Source: Candidatus Binatota bacterium
GTDB taxonomy: Bacteria; Desulfobacterota; Binatia; UBA1149; CAITLU01
Length of the DNA: 46,280 bases
Direction: 5' to 3'
Assembly (NCBI GenBank): GCA_024276575.1
Contig: JAJRWY010000035.1
Span: 1-46,280, forward strand
This document shows, in pieces, positions 7,935 to 16,600 of this stretch. Every line of letters begins with the position of its first letter. Positions within the stretch are counted from its first letter, which is position 1. The position numbers and the translations under genes are program-made. The notes under the pieces are model-generated. The model made no database searches and was not told where the DNA came from. It saw nothing but the letters and a program-made list of their open reading frames with translations.

Positions 7935-10370
7935 GTGAAGATTGGATCCGAGGCCGTTACGACCCCAAGTAAAGAGCCGGTCCGGCCCGTCATTGAGGGA
8001 CGCCGGACCGTGTATCTCATTGAAGCCGCGACCTCGCTCGAGGAACGCGTCATAAGGCAGTGGATAGGCCGGGATACCGTTTCATCCCGGTCTCAGGAAG
8101 GTGGACCGAACTCTATGGAGGACGGCGTGACGGCTGCCGGCGCTGTGCAGGAGTCGGTCCCGATTCCCTCGACGCGAGGGCGCAGGCGCGGCAGAGTCGA
8201 TCCTAGTCTGGAAGCGATTATAGCGGTTGACGACGATCCTTTGATGGCTCCGCTTCGGATAGCGTGGCTTGCCGAGGAAGTCGACGGGCAACGCCGCTCG
8301 CGCTGGACCGATTTCGTGACCTTGAGCGATCCTCGCGACCCCGGCTATTTGCGTCAGCGCTGGGTTCTTGCGCGCCGCCCCGAGCGTTGCCGGGTAGTCG
8401 TGGGAGAGCCGGCGCTTCTTTCCGAACTGCGCGAGCGTTGGCATGGTGCAGGGGGCCTAGGCGGCAGCGAAACCCAGGGCTTGGCCGAATTCGTGAGCCG
8501 CCAAGCCACGCTGGCGCTCGAGAGAGCCGAACGGCGGTTGCGGGGCGCACGTTACAAGGTCCCGCGGCTGGTACATGAGGAGATTCTCGGCCGGCCGGCT
8601 TTTCGCGGAGGCTTGGCTCGAATGGCTATGCGCTTGGGCCGTGACACTAACAAAGTGGCGGCCGAGGCAGCTTCCTATTTGAGAGAGATCTCCGCCACCC
8701 ACAGCCCTTTTGTCATCGACCTCGTGGCGGCGGCGATCAAACAGATCTACAAGCGTGGTTACGGAGAGTCGCTCTACTATGACCACGAGCGCCTGCGCGA
8801 AGTTTATAGCCTAGCGCAACGCTATCCGGTGGTGTTTCTCCCCAGCCACAAATCCAACCTCGACCACCTCGTATTGCAATATGCTCTGCATGAGCACGGC
8901 CACCCGCCCAACCATACGGCCGGCGGGATCAACATGAACTTCTTTCCGGTCGGCCCTTTGCTGAAGCGTGCCGGGGTGTTCTTCATACGGCGTAGTTTCA
9001 AGGACAACGAAGTCTACAAGTTCGTACTGCGGCATTATATCGACTACTTGGTAGAAAAACGTTTTTCGCTGGAATGGTACATAGAGGGAGGGCGGTCGCG
9101 TTCCGGTAAGATGTTGCCGCCGCGTTTCGGTTTGTTGGCCTATGTCGTCGATTCGTACCTCAGAGGCAAGAGCGAGGACGTGGCTCTAGTGCCGGTCTCG
9201 ATAGCCTACGATCAGATCCAGGATGTCGGCGACTATGTTGCGGAGCAGGGCGGTGCGGCCAAGCAGGCGGAAAGTTTTCGTTGGTTCATTCGTTTCGTGC
9301 GACGTTTGGGACGCCGCTACGGAAAGATACATATTCGCTTCGGCGATCCGGTGTCATTGCGGGAGTGCTTGGGGCCGCCGCCCAACGGCCCCGCGCCCGA
9401 TCCGCACGAACGCAGTCTCGAATTGCGCAAACTCGCCTTCGAAGTCTGTGTACGCATCAACGCCGTCACTCCGGTGACTCCTACCTCACTGGTCACTTTT
9501 GCCTTGCTGGGCGTCGGCGGCCGGGCGCTTCGACTCGATGAGGTCTGTGACCGGGTGGCGAGCTTGGTCGAGTACGGACAGCGGCGGGGTATTCCCATGA
9601 CGGAATCACTTAGCGGGGGTGACCCAGAACCGGTTAGGCGAGTTCTCGACCACCTCGCCGAGAACGGCGTGGTTTCATGCTTCGATGCGGGCGACGATGC
9701 CGTGTACAATATTTCCTCGGGCCAGTACCTTGCAGCGGCTTACTATCGAAACACCATCATCCACTTTTTCTTAAACGATGCGATTGCCGAACTGGCGCTG
9801 CTGGCGGCATCCGACGACGATGTCGAGGACTGCGAGCAGGTATTTTGGGACGAGGCCATGCGCCTGCGAGACTTGCTCAAATTCGAGTTTTTCTTTTCGG
9901 ACAAAGCGGGCTTCCGCCAAGAACTGGTGTGTGAGCTGGAGCTGTACGACGAAAACTGGCGTGAGAGACTCGCGGGCGGACCCCGCGGGACGCAGGAGTT
10001 GATAAGGTCTATCCGTCCGTTCAACGCGCATCGCGTGCTCCGGCCTTTTCTCGAGGCCTACCGGGTGGTCGCCGACGGCCTTGCGCGCTTGGATGGCGAA
10101 GTAGTTGTCGACGAGGCGAAGTTCCTTTCCAGGTGCCTGGCCATTGGCAAGCAGTACCGGCTGCAAAGGCGCATAACCCGCGACGAGTCGGTATCCAAGG
10201 AGTTGTTTTCAACGGCGCTGAAGTTGGCTCGCAACCGCGGCGTGGTTGACGGTGACGGCGACTTGGGAGAAAAGCGCAAGGCGTTTGCGGCCGAGATTCG
10301 CGCTGCGGTCAAGCGCGTCGAGGCCGTCAACGCGCTGGCGACGAGCCGCCGGGCCGGCTTGCTCGATTAG
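7935..10370 (+). CDS. glycerol-3-phosphate 1-O-acyltransferase (PlsB-like)
   Basis: LPSHKSNLDHLVLQY (HxxxxD), FFIRRSFKDNEVY, WYIEGGRSRSGKMLPPRFGLL, VALVPVSIAYDQI: PlsB blocks I-IV. GTG start at 7935 uncertain. Confidence 0.9.
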   Translation: MKIGSEAVTTPSKEPVRPVIEGRRTVYLIEAATSLEERVIRQWIGRDTVSSRSQEGGPNSMEDGVTAAGAVQESVPIPSTRGRRRGRVDPSLEAIIAVDDDPLMAPLRIAWLAEEVDGQRRSRWTDFVTLSDPRDPGYLRQRWVLARRPERCRVVVGEPALLSELRERWHGAGGLGGSETQGLAEFVSRQATLALERAERRLRGARYKVPRLVHEEILGRPAFRGGLARMAMRLGRDTNKVAAEAASYLREISATHSPFVIDLVAAAIKQIYKRGYGESLYYDHERLREVYSLAQRYPVVFLPSHKSNLDHLVLQYALHEHGHPPNHTAGGINMNFFPVGPLLKRAGVFFIRRSFKDNEVYKFVLRHYIDYLVEKRFSLEWYIEGGRSRSGKMLPPRFGLLAYVVDSYLRGKSEDVALVPVSIAYDQIQDVGDYVAEQGGAAKQAESFRWFIRFVRRLGRRYGKIHIRFGDPVSLRECLGPPPNGPAPDPHERSLELRKLAFEVCVRINAVTPVTPTSLVTFALLGVGGRALRLDEVCDRVASLVEYGQRRGIPMTESLSGGDPEPVRRVLDHLAENGVVSCFDAGDDAVYNISSGQYLAAAYYRNTIIHFFLNDAIAELALLAASDDDVEDCEQVFWDEAMRLRDLLKFEFFFSDKAGFRQELVCELELYDENWRERLAGGPRGTQELIRSIRPFNAHRVLRPFLEAYRVVADGLARLDGEVVVDEAKFLSRCLAIGKQYRLQRRITRDESVSKELFSTALKLARNRGVVDGDGDLGEKRKAFAAEIRAAVKRVEAVNALATSRRAGLLD

Positions 10371-10392
10371 CCGCGGCAGACAGCGCTCGATT

Positions 10393-10409
10393 GCCGGCTG
10401 CAGGCCGGC
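10393..10409. terminator. possible hairpin downstream of the PlsB-like gene
   Basis: GCCGGC-TGCAG-GCCGGC inverted repeat 20 nt after the stop; no clear T-tract. Confidence 0.35.
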
Positions 10410-10464
10410 GAGAGGCCTAAGATCGCATCGGGTCGAGTTTGCGGGGACCGCGCGTGGCCGGCTT

Positions 10465-10496
10465 GATAGGAACCGTTTCGGATAGGAACCGTTTCG
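10465..10496. repeat. 16-bp perfect tandem duplication (GATAGGAACCGTTTCG x2)
   Basis: 10465-10480 and 10481-10496 are identical. Confidence 0.95.
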
Positions 10497-10557
10497 GTTG
10501 ACTGGAGGCAGCCTATTGAGCTTTGCTTGGTCGCCAGCGGAGGCATGCATAATTAGT

Positions 10558-11973
10558 ATGGAGGCATATTATTATTCGCGATTGTCGGCGTCCGACAGCA
10601 CCTTTCTGGATCTTGAGAAGGCCAACACTCATATGCATGTGGCGGCGACCGCGGTGTTCGAAAGCGGCCCGCTGGCTTGCGAGGGAGGCGGCATCGACGT
10701 CGACCGGCTTCGCGACTATGTGGAATCCCGGCTCGAGTTGATTCCGCGCTACCGCCAGAAACTGGATTGGGTGCCGTTGGAAAAGCATCCAGTCTGGGTC
10801 GACGACCCGCATTTCAATATTTCGTATCACGTGCGCCACACCTGCCTTCCGAGCCCCGGTTCGATCGATCAACTGAAATGCCTAGCGGCTAGAGTGATGT
10901 CGCAGCAGCTAGATCGAGACAAGCCCTTGTGGGAATTCTGGGTGGTGGAAGGCCTCGACCAGGGCAAGCGTTTCGCGGTGATACAGAAGGCCCATCACTG
11001 CATGATCGACGGACTTTCGGGTGTCGATTTGATGTATGTGCTGATGAGCCCGGTTCCCGAACAGGAGTTCGAGAAAGCCGGCGATTGGACTCCGCGTCCG
11101 GCCCCGAGTCCGATTCAACTATTGCGTGACGAAATGATCGGCAAGATCAGCGCTCCGCTGCAAGCGGCAGCCGGACTGCCTGCGCTGCTGTCGTCGCCGC
11201 TAGACTCGGCCGCGGAATTCAAAGAGAAGCTCGGGGCGGTGGCCGAAGCGATGTCGGCCACCATGTACAGTAGCTCGCCGACGCCTTTTAACGCCAAGAT
11301 CGGCCCGCATCGCCGTTTTGATTGGCTGGCGATGGATCTCCGCCGCATCAAGGAGATAAAGAACCGGCTGGGGGGAACCGTCAATGATGTAGTCCTTGCT
11401 ATCGCAGCGGGCGCAGTGGGCCGTTTTCTGGAGGCCCGGGGAGTCGACCGCCGTGGTTTATTCATTCGCGCGAACGTTCCGGTCAGTATCAGAGAAGAGA
11501 ATCAGCGCGGGACCTTGGGCAATCAGATTGCGCTATGGATGGCGGATCTACCGGTAGGGGAAATAAGCCCTGTAGGCCGGCTCAACCGTGTGCGTGAGAC
11601 CACCCGGACGCTCAAGCAGTCCAAACAAGTCCTTGGTGCGCAGGTGCTCTCGAGTGTGAGTGACATGACGAGTTCTACGCTACTGTCGTTGGCAGTGCGC
11701 CTGTCTACGCGCTCGCGTCCCTTTAATCTGGTGGTCACCAATGTGCCTGGGCCCCAGGCCGATATGTATATGCTCGGCGCCCGTCTTGACGAGATCTATC
11801 CGATGGTGAATCTGCTCGAGAACCAGGGCCTTGGCGTTGCATTGTTCAGCTACGCCGGAACCCTGTTCTGGGGGGTACTCGGTGACTGGGATCTCTTGCC
11901 CGATCTATCGACCTTCGTGGGCGGCTTGGCGGAGTCGTTCGCCGAACTGGAGCAAGCGGCGCTTAGCTCCTGA
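10558..11973 (+). CDS. WS/DGAT family wax ester synthase/diacylglycerol O-acyltransferase
   Basis: HHCMIDGLSGVDL (HHxxxDG) active site; MEAYYYSRLSASDSTFLDLEKANTHMHVAATAVFE N-terminus; NLVVTNVPGP C-terminal motif. Track ORF starts at TTG 10498; ATG 10558 preferred. Confidence 0.92.
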   Translation: MEAYYYSRLSASDSTFLDLEKANTHMHVAATAVFESGPLACEGGGIDVDRLRDYVESRLELIPRYRQKLDWVPLEKHPVWVDDPHFNISYHVRHTCLPSPGSIDQLKCLAARVMSQQLDRDKPLWEFWVVEGLDQGKRFAVIQKAHHCMIDGLSGVDLMYVLMSPVPEQEFEKAGDWTPRPAPSPIQLLRDEMIGKISAPLQAAAGLPALLSSPLDSAAEFKEKLGAVAEAMSATMYSSSPTPFNAKIGPHRRFDWLAMDLRRIKEIKNRLGGTVNDVVLAIAAGAVGRFLEARGVDRRGLFIRANVPVSIREENQRGTLGNQIALWMADLPVGEISPVGRLNRVRETTRTLKQSKQVLGAQVLSSVSDMTSSTLLSLAVRLSTRSRPFNLVVTNVPGPQADMYMLGARLDEIYPMVNLLENQGLGVALFSYAGTLFWGVLGDWDLLPDLSTFVGGLAESFAELEQAALSS

Positions 11974-12090
11974 GACCTCTGCTACGAGCCTAAATGGTTC
12001 GCAATCCCGGCCCGTTTGTCGCTCGCTGGCTCGCGGCTCACCATTTTTCGGTCCTCAACGTAGGCGTAGTACGCCTGCGGGCTAAGCGCT
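11974..12090 (-). repeat. copy of dispersed intergenic repeat family (inverted orientation), copy C
   Basis: Reverse complement contains GCCCGCAGGCGTACTACGCCTACGTTGAGGACCGAAAAA...ACGGGCCGGGATTGCG...GGCTCGTAGC, matching copies at 39201-39297 and 46166-46280. Confidence 0.75.
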
Positions 12091-12714
12091 GGAGCTGCGG
12101 CTGTTCATCCCGGCGAGCAATAACGCTGTGCCGGTGTTCATGCGTTCGATGATCTCGCTTTGAGTAATGAGGCCGCCCGCCCAACCCACCAGGGTTGCGA
12201 ACCAGATGTGCTGAAGTAGCAAGGCGACGTCACTTTCCGACTGTGATGGTTCCGCCGCGGGTGTGCTCGCGGGGTTCTCTGCTCTGTTCCCGTCGCCGGC
12301 GGCAAGGCCGCCTTGGTCGCGCATCGTGGTGATAATCATGTCGGTCATGGTCGAGTGTAAGGCATGAACCTTTTCCGCGAGTTCGTGATCGCCTGAGGCG
12401 GCGGCACGCAGAATCGCTCGAGCAAGCCGCGGCCGGCGGCAAAGACCTTTGGTGGCGGCGTTGAAGAAGCCGTTGAGACGCTCGAGCGCCGTGCCGCCGC
12501 TGGGCGGGCGGTTGCGAATGCGCCTGACCAGTTGTTCCACTTCGAGCGTGAGCACCGCGATCAGCAGATCTTCCTTGCTGCGGAAGTAGCGGTAGAGAGT
12601 ACCCAAGGCTACGTCGGCGTCGGAGGCTACATCACGCAGGCGGACAGCCTCGAAGCCACCCTTTTCGGCGAGTTCTACGGCGGTTTCCACGATACGTTGA
12701 GCGCGCGGATTCAT
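12082..12714 (-). CDS. TetR/AcrR family transcriptional regulator
   Basis: RIVETAVELAEKGGFEAVRLRDVASDADVALGTLYRYFRSKEDLLIAV helix-turn-helix. Confidence 0.92.
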   Translation of the reverse strand: MNPRAQRIVETAVELAEKGGFEAVRLRDVASDADVALGTLYRYFRSKEDLLIAVLTLEVEQLVRRIRNRPPSGGTALERLNGFFNAATKGLCRRPRLARAILRAAASGDHELAEKVHALHSTMTDMIITTMRDQGGLAAGDGNRAENPASTPAAEPSQSESDVALLLQHIWFATLVGWAGGLITQSEIIERMNTGTALLLAGMNSRSSSA

Positions 12715-12742
12715 TCCTAATTAGAACATGTTACACTAAGCT
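12715..12742. promoter_or_regulatory. divergent promoter/candidate TetR operator
   Basis: 28-bp AT-rich gap between divergent tetR and MBL genes containing TTAGAACATGTTACACTAA with palindromic AACATGTT core (12724-12731). Confidence 0.4.
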
Positions 12743-13930
12743 ATGCCAGCAAGCGCCGCGGTATCGCTGCGGCTCAATGGTTCGCCTATGCACACCCCCA
12801 GCGCCGGATTGTTTCTTCACCGCGTCGCGGTATACGCTCTTGCGATGTGTCTGCTAGCCGCTACGGTCCAGGTTTCTCCGGCGGAACCGGGCAAGGCGGA
12901 GGATTTAGGCGAGGCCGCCCACGGTATTGCCGGCCCGCGCCCGAAGGTCGGCGCCCATCACGGCCCCAGGGGTTTCACCAATCCGGGCTACGCTTCAAAG
13001 CCGCCAACCCTTGGCCTCGGGGTCGGCGTTGAATTCTTGTGGCGCCGTGTACGCGCCGCACTTGATCCCCCTGTGGACAAAGCCCCGCCGAGCGTCAAGG
13101 TCGACCGTAGCTTTCTTATGGAGAATGCCGGGCATTCGCTCCCCACGGTTACGTGGATAGGGCATGCGACGTTACTCGTGCAAATGGGGCATAGCACATT
13201 CTTGGTCGACCCGATCTGGTCAGACCGGGCCAGCCCCTTGCCCTTTGGCACCAAACGTTTCGTTGCGCCCCCGATTGCTTTGGAGGAACTTCCATCCATA
13301 GATTTCGTGCTGGTTTCGCACAACCATTACGACCATATGGACACCGAAACCTTGGCGTGGCTTGCCCGCAGCGGTGCGCAGATACTGGTTCCCTTGGCCA
13401 ATGAGAAGATTCTCTATGATGCGGGTGTTAGCAGATCGCTCGATGGCCGTGCGACTGTCAGGGAACTCGACTGGTGGGATTCCGAAGTGCTGGGTGGTGT
13501 AGAGATCCATGCGGTACCGGCCCGGCACTGGAGCCGCCGTTCCTTGTTTGATCGCGACCGTTCTCTATGGTCCGGGTGGGTAGTGCGCAGTGCGGAACGG
13601 AGTTTCTACTACTCCGGCGATACCTCGATGTTTGACGGCTTCGCGGAAATTGAGCGCCGCTTGGGACCGATCGATTTGGCAGCGGTGCCGATCGGGGCTT
13701 ATGACCCGCCGGAGATAATGGCTCGGTCGCACATGAACCCCGAGGAAGCGGTGGCCGCGTTACAAGCGTTGAACGCACGCAACGGCCTGGCGCTGCACTT
13801 CGGGACGTTTGACTTGAGCGATGAACCCGTCGATGAACCGCCGCAGCGTTTCCGAGCGGCGTCGCAGAAAGCGGGACGGGGCGAACAGCGCGACTGGGTA
13901 CTGGATATTGGGGAGACACGACGCTGGTGA
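12743..13930 (+). CDS. MBL-fold hydrolase, NAPE-PLD/UlaG-like, with N-terminal hydrophobic/signal segment
   Basis: TVTWIGHATLLVQMGHSTFLVDPIWSDRASPLPFGTKRFVAPPIALEELPSIDFVLVSHNHYDHMD metal-binding motif HNHYDH. Confidence 0.88.
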   Translation: MPASAAVSLRLNGSPMHTPSAGLFLHRVAVYALAMCLLAATVQVSPAEPGKAEDLGEAAHGIAGPRPKVGAHHGPRGFTNPGYASKPPTLGLGVGVEFLWRRVRAALDPPVDKAPPSVKVDRSFLMENAGHSLPTVTWIGHATLLVQMGHSTFLVDPIWSDRASPLPFGTKRFVAPPIALEELPSIDFVLVSHNHYDHMDTETLAWLARSGAQILVPLANEKILYDAGVSRSLDGRATVRELDWWDSEVLGGVEIHAVPARHWSRRSLFDRDRSLWSGWVVRSAERSFYYSGDTSMFDGFAEIERRLGPIDLAAVPIGAYDPPEIMARSHMNPEEAVAALQALNARNGLALHFGTFDLSDEPVDEPPQRFRAASQKAGRGEQRDWVLDIGETRRW

Positions 13931-13980
13931 GGCTGGCGCGGAGCAAGATGAGATGGCGGACGATTTCGCATCATGCGTGG

Positions 13981-14004
13981 GTCTCATGAACAACGTCAGC
14001 TAGG
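13981..14004 (+). repeat. degenerate terminal-repeat relic of the dispersed element family, copy E
   Basis: GTCTCATGAACAACGTCAGCTAGG vs GTTTCATGAATAATGTGCGTTAGG at 31738-31761 (18/24 identical, mostly transitions). Confidence 0.4.
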
Positions 14005-14014
14005 GGTTCGAGCG

Positions 14015-14449
14015 GTGGCGGAGCAAGCACTAGAGCGAGATGAACTGTTTACCGGGTGTTTCGGTTGCGGCCGGGATAACCCGATCGGATTGAAACTCGA
14101 GTTCAGGGTAGAAGGAGATGCCGTGCGTGCGGATTTTTCCTTCGACCAGCGCTACGTCGGTTACGACAAGTTCATACACGGCGGGATCATCGCGACCGTC
14201 CTCGATGAAGCGATGGGCTGGGCCTTGGTGGAGTTGGCCGGCAGTTACGGCGTGACCCGTAAACTCAGTGTCGAGTATCGCAGGCCGGTTACCATGGGCC
14301 GTCCGATGACGGTTCGTGCGCGCATCGTGGAACGTGACAAAACCCGGATCACGATCGAGGCCTATGTGGAAGACCAACGCTCGCGATTGCTTGCTTCCGC
14401 GAGTGGGGAGTGGGTATTGGTCCGGCGCGAGCGAGCGCGGGCGAGTTGA
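14015..14449 (+). CDS. PaaI-family hotdog thioesterase
   Basis: LFTGCFGCGRDNPIGLKLEF...YDKFIHGGIIATVLDEAMGWAL (HGGxxxxxxDE). GTG 14015 preferred over ATG 13973, which would run through repeat relic sequence. Confidence 0.85.
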   Translation: MAEQALERDELFTGCFGCGRDNPIGLKLEFRVEGDAVRADFSFDQRYVGYDKFIHGGIIATVLDEAMGWALVELAGSYGVTRKLSVEYRRPVTMGRPMTVRARIVERDKTRITIEAYVEDQRSRLLASASGEWVLVRRERARAS

Positions 14450-14455
14450 GCGCGC

Positions 14456-15571
14456 GTGGTGGGCGACACCAAGCAACAGGATCGCTGCTGTCTTTATTTG
14501 GGCGAGGCCGCACTCGTAGACGTCGAGATTCGTTGTGCCATTGATTCCGTCATCGCGCCTGAGCAGCAATCGTTGAGCCTAGAGATCTTGCGGCCGCCGG
14601 AAAGTTCTTTGATGGACGCGGCGGCGGCTTTGTTGCAGGTTGGAATGTTTGGTGGCGGCCGCTGTATCTGGTTGCGCGGTTACCGCCCGGCGGCCAAGCG
14701 CAAGGCCGGCGGGATCGAAGCGGGCCCGGAGCAGGCCGCAGAGACCGCCAACGATGACAGCGGCGAATTTATTGCTTTTCTCGACAAATCTTTTCCGCCG
14801 GAGGGCTTCCTGTTCGTGTCGACCGAAGCTCTCGACAAGCGCAGCCGCTTATTCAAATGGTTCAATAGCAAGGGGCGTGTCTTCGACCGGCGTGTGGAGC
14901 CCAACAAAGGCCGTTTGAAAAGTGAGGATGTGTTTCCCGTGGTCGAGCAACGTCTGCGGGCCAATGGTATCGAGGAGCCGCCGCGCTCGGTCGTAGAGGA
15001 AATCGTCCGGCGGGCGGGCAACAGCATTGGTGAGTTGCTGATGGATGTGGATCGCTTGAGTCTTGCGGCGCAGAAGCCTGGGGCCATTTCTCTGGCGGTG
15101 GTGCGTTCGCAGATGCGCGACCAATCACAGGCTTGGGTTTTCGATTTTACCGACGCACTGAGCCGCAGGGATTTGGGCGCGGCGCAGACTTTATTGGCCG
15201 GATTGCTCCGGGCGGGAGAGCCGCCGATCAAACTCGTCGCTTTGGTGGCCTCGCACCTAGCCGGACTCCTTGCCGCGCATCGATATCTTGGATACTTGCC
15301 TCGCGGGGCACTTTCGGGCCAAGCAGGGGCTTTTGCCAAAGGCGCTTTCAAACGTTTGCCGGAGGAGTTCCGGAGCCGGCACAACCCGTGGCGCGCGTAT
15401 TTTCTGTTGCGTGGTGCGGCTGCGTTCTCACATGCCGAGTTGATCTCGCTTCACGTCGAGATACTGCAACTCGACAGCTTGTTGAAGAGTTCTCCCTTGA
15501 AAGCCGAGCACTGCTTCGAACGCTTCTTGCACCGCAGTTGTACACGTGGGCGTAGGCTCGCGGCGGCCTAG
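14456..15571 (+). CDS. holA: DNA polymerase III subunit delta
   Basis: 371 aa; FLFVSTEALDKRSRLFKWFNSKGRVFD..., RRAGNSIGELLMDVDRLSL..., FDFTDALSRRDLGAAQTLLAGLLRAGEPPIKLVALVASHL: HolA signature layout. Confidence 0.85.
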   Translation: MVGDTKQQDRCCLYLGEAALVDVEIRCAIDSVIAPEQQSLSLEILRPPESSLMDAAAALLQVGMFGGGRCIWLRGYRPAAKRKAGGIEAGPEQAAETANDDSGEFIAFLDKSFPPEGFLFVSTEALDKRSRLFKWFNSKGRVFDRRVEPNKGRLKSEDVFPVVEQRLRANGIEEPPRSVVEEIVRRAGNSIGELLMDVDRLSLAAQKPGAISLAVVRSQMRDQSQAWVFDFTDALSRRDLGAAQTLLAGLLRAGEPPIKLVALVASHLAGLLAAHRYLGYLPRGALSGQAGAFAKGAFKRLPEEFRSRHNPWRAYFLLRGAAAFSHAELISLHVEILQLDSLLKSSPLKAEHCFERFLHRSCTRGRRLAAA

Positions 15572-15784
15572 CAATAGTACGTTTACGGAAACTAGAAAAA
15601 GGCCGAATTCCAGCAGGGCCACATCCTAGAAAGACCCAAATCCCTGCAGAGGGAGAAGCGGGAAGAGAAGAGTCGGCTAGGAGTAGGAGGCCGGGAGCCG
15701 GAGCGCAAGGTATAGCATGCTTGCAGAAGTCCGGACGGACCCCGGCGTGAAGATTCAAAAACTCAGACTGCTATGATATTATAA

Positions 15785-16555
15785 ATGGTCGACTTAGGGT
15801 GGTGGCGCCCCGCGTCCCATGCGGACGGCTTGAAGCGGGCGGGGGTGGAGGAGCAGCGGATGGATGTCTCGGTTTTTGGGCTCGAGGGAGATCCCTTTGA
15901 AAGAGATATAGCAGTCGATCTCGCCTGTCTCCCTGAACTACAATCTTCCTTGATCAGTGATCTGTGTGCCGCGTTGGGTGAAGGCCACGGCGTTAACGCG
16001 ATTGTCGGTGAAGCCGGTTCGGGCAAGTCGATGCTTGCGGTGTTGCTTGCCGACTCTCTGCGTAGGCAGGCTGCGACCGCGGAACTAAGTGCGCGAGGTT
16101 TGGGCGGCGGTGAGTTCTTGGTCCGTGTGCTGGCCCAACTCGGAGCCGACCAAAGCAGTATCGAGGCGGCTAGTTTCGAGGGCGAAGATGCCTTGTTGGA
16201 GCTGTTGCAGTCGGTGTTGGCCTTGCCTGGTAGTGGAAAGGCTGCTAGCGCCGTCGTCGTGGACGATGCCGAGGAGATCCCGGCATGGGTGCTGGACGGG
16301 CTTGCCGGAGTGCTTGACTCCTGCGTGGATGAAGAGCCGGCGTTCCAAGTTTACCTCTTCGGCGAGCCGCGCTTGCTCGACAGTTTGAACGCCGCGGGTA
16401 GTGGACACTTGCTCGACCACGTACTCGAAATATCCCGCATCGATGCTCTTACCCCCGCCGAGTCACGCGACTATCTGTCGGCGAGAATTCGGGCAGCCGG
16501 ATCAAGCTTGGAAGAGGTGTTCGACGAACATGCGTTGAGTGCAGTTGTCGAGTAA
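15785..16555 (+). pseudogene. AAA ATPase (ExeA/DamX-like) N-terminal part; interrupted by in-frame TAA at 16553-16555
   Basis: FGLEGDPFE...NAIVGEAGSGKSMLAVLLADSLRRQ (Walker A), AVVVDDAEEIP (Walker B). ATG 15860 is a plausible true start. Reading through the TAA continues the AAA C-terminal helix bundle. Confidence 0.7.
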
Positions 16556-16600
16556 TCTGCTGGTTTCACCGGACGAATCGAGGATATCGCCGGGGCCTCC

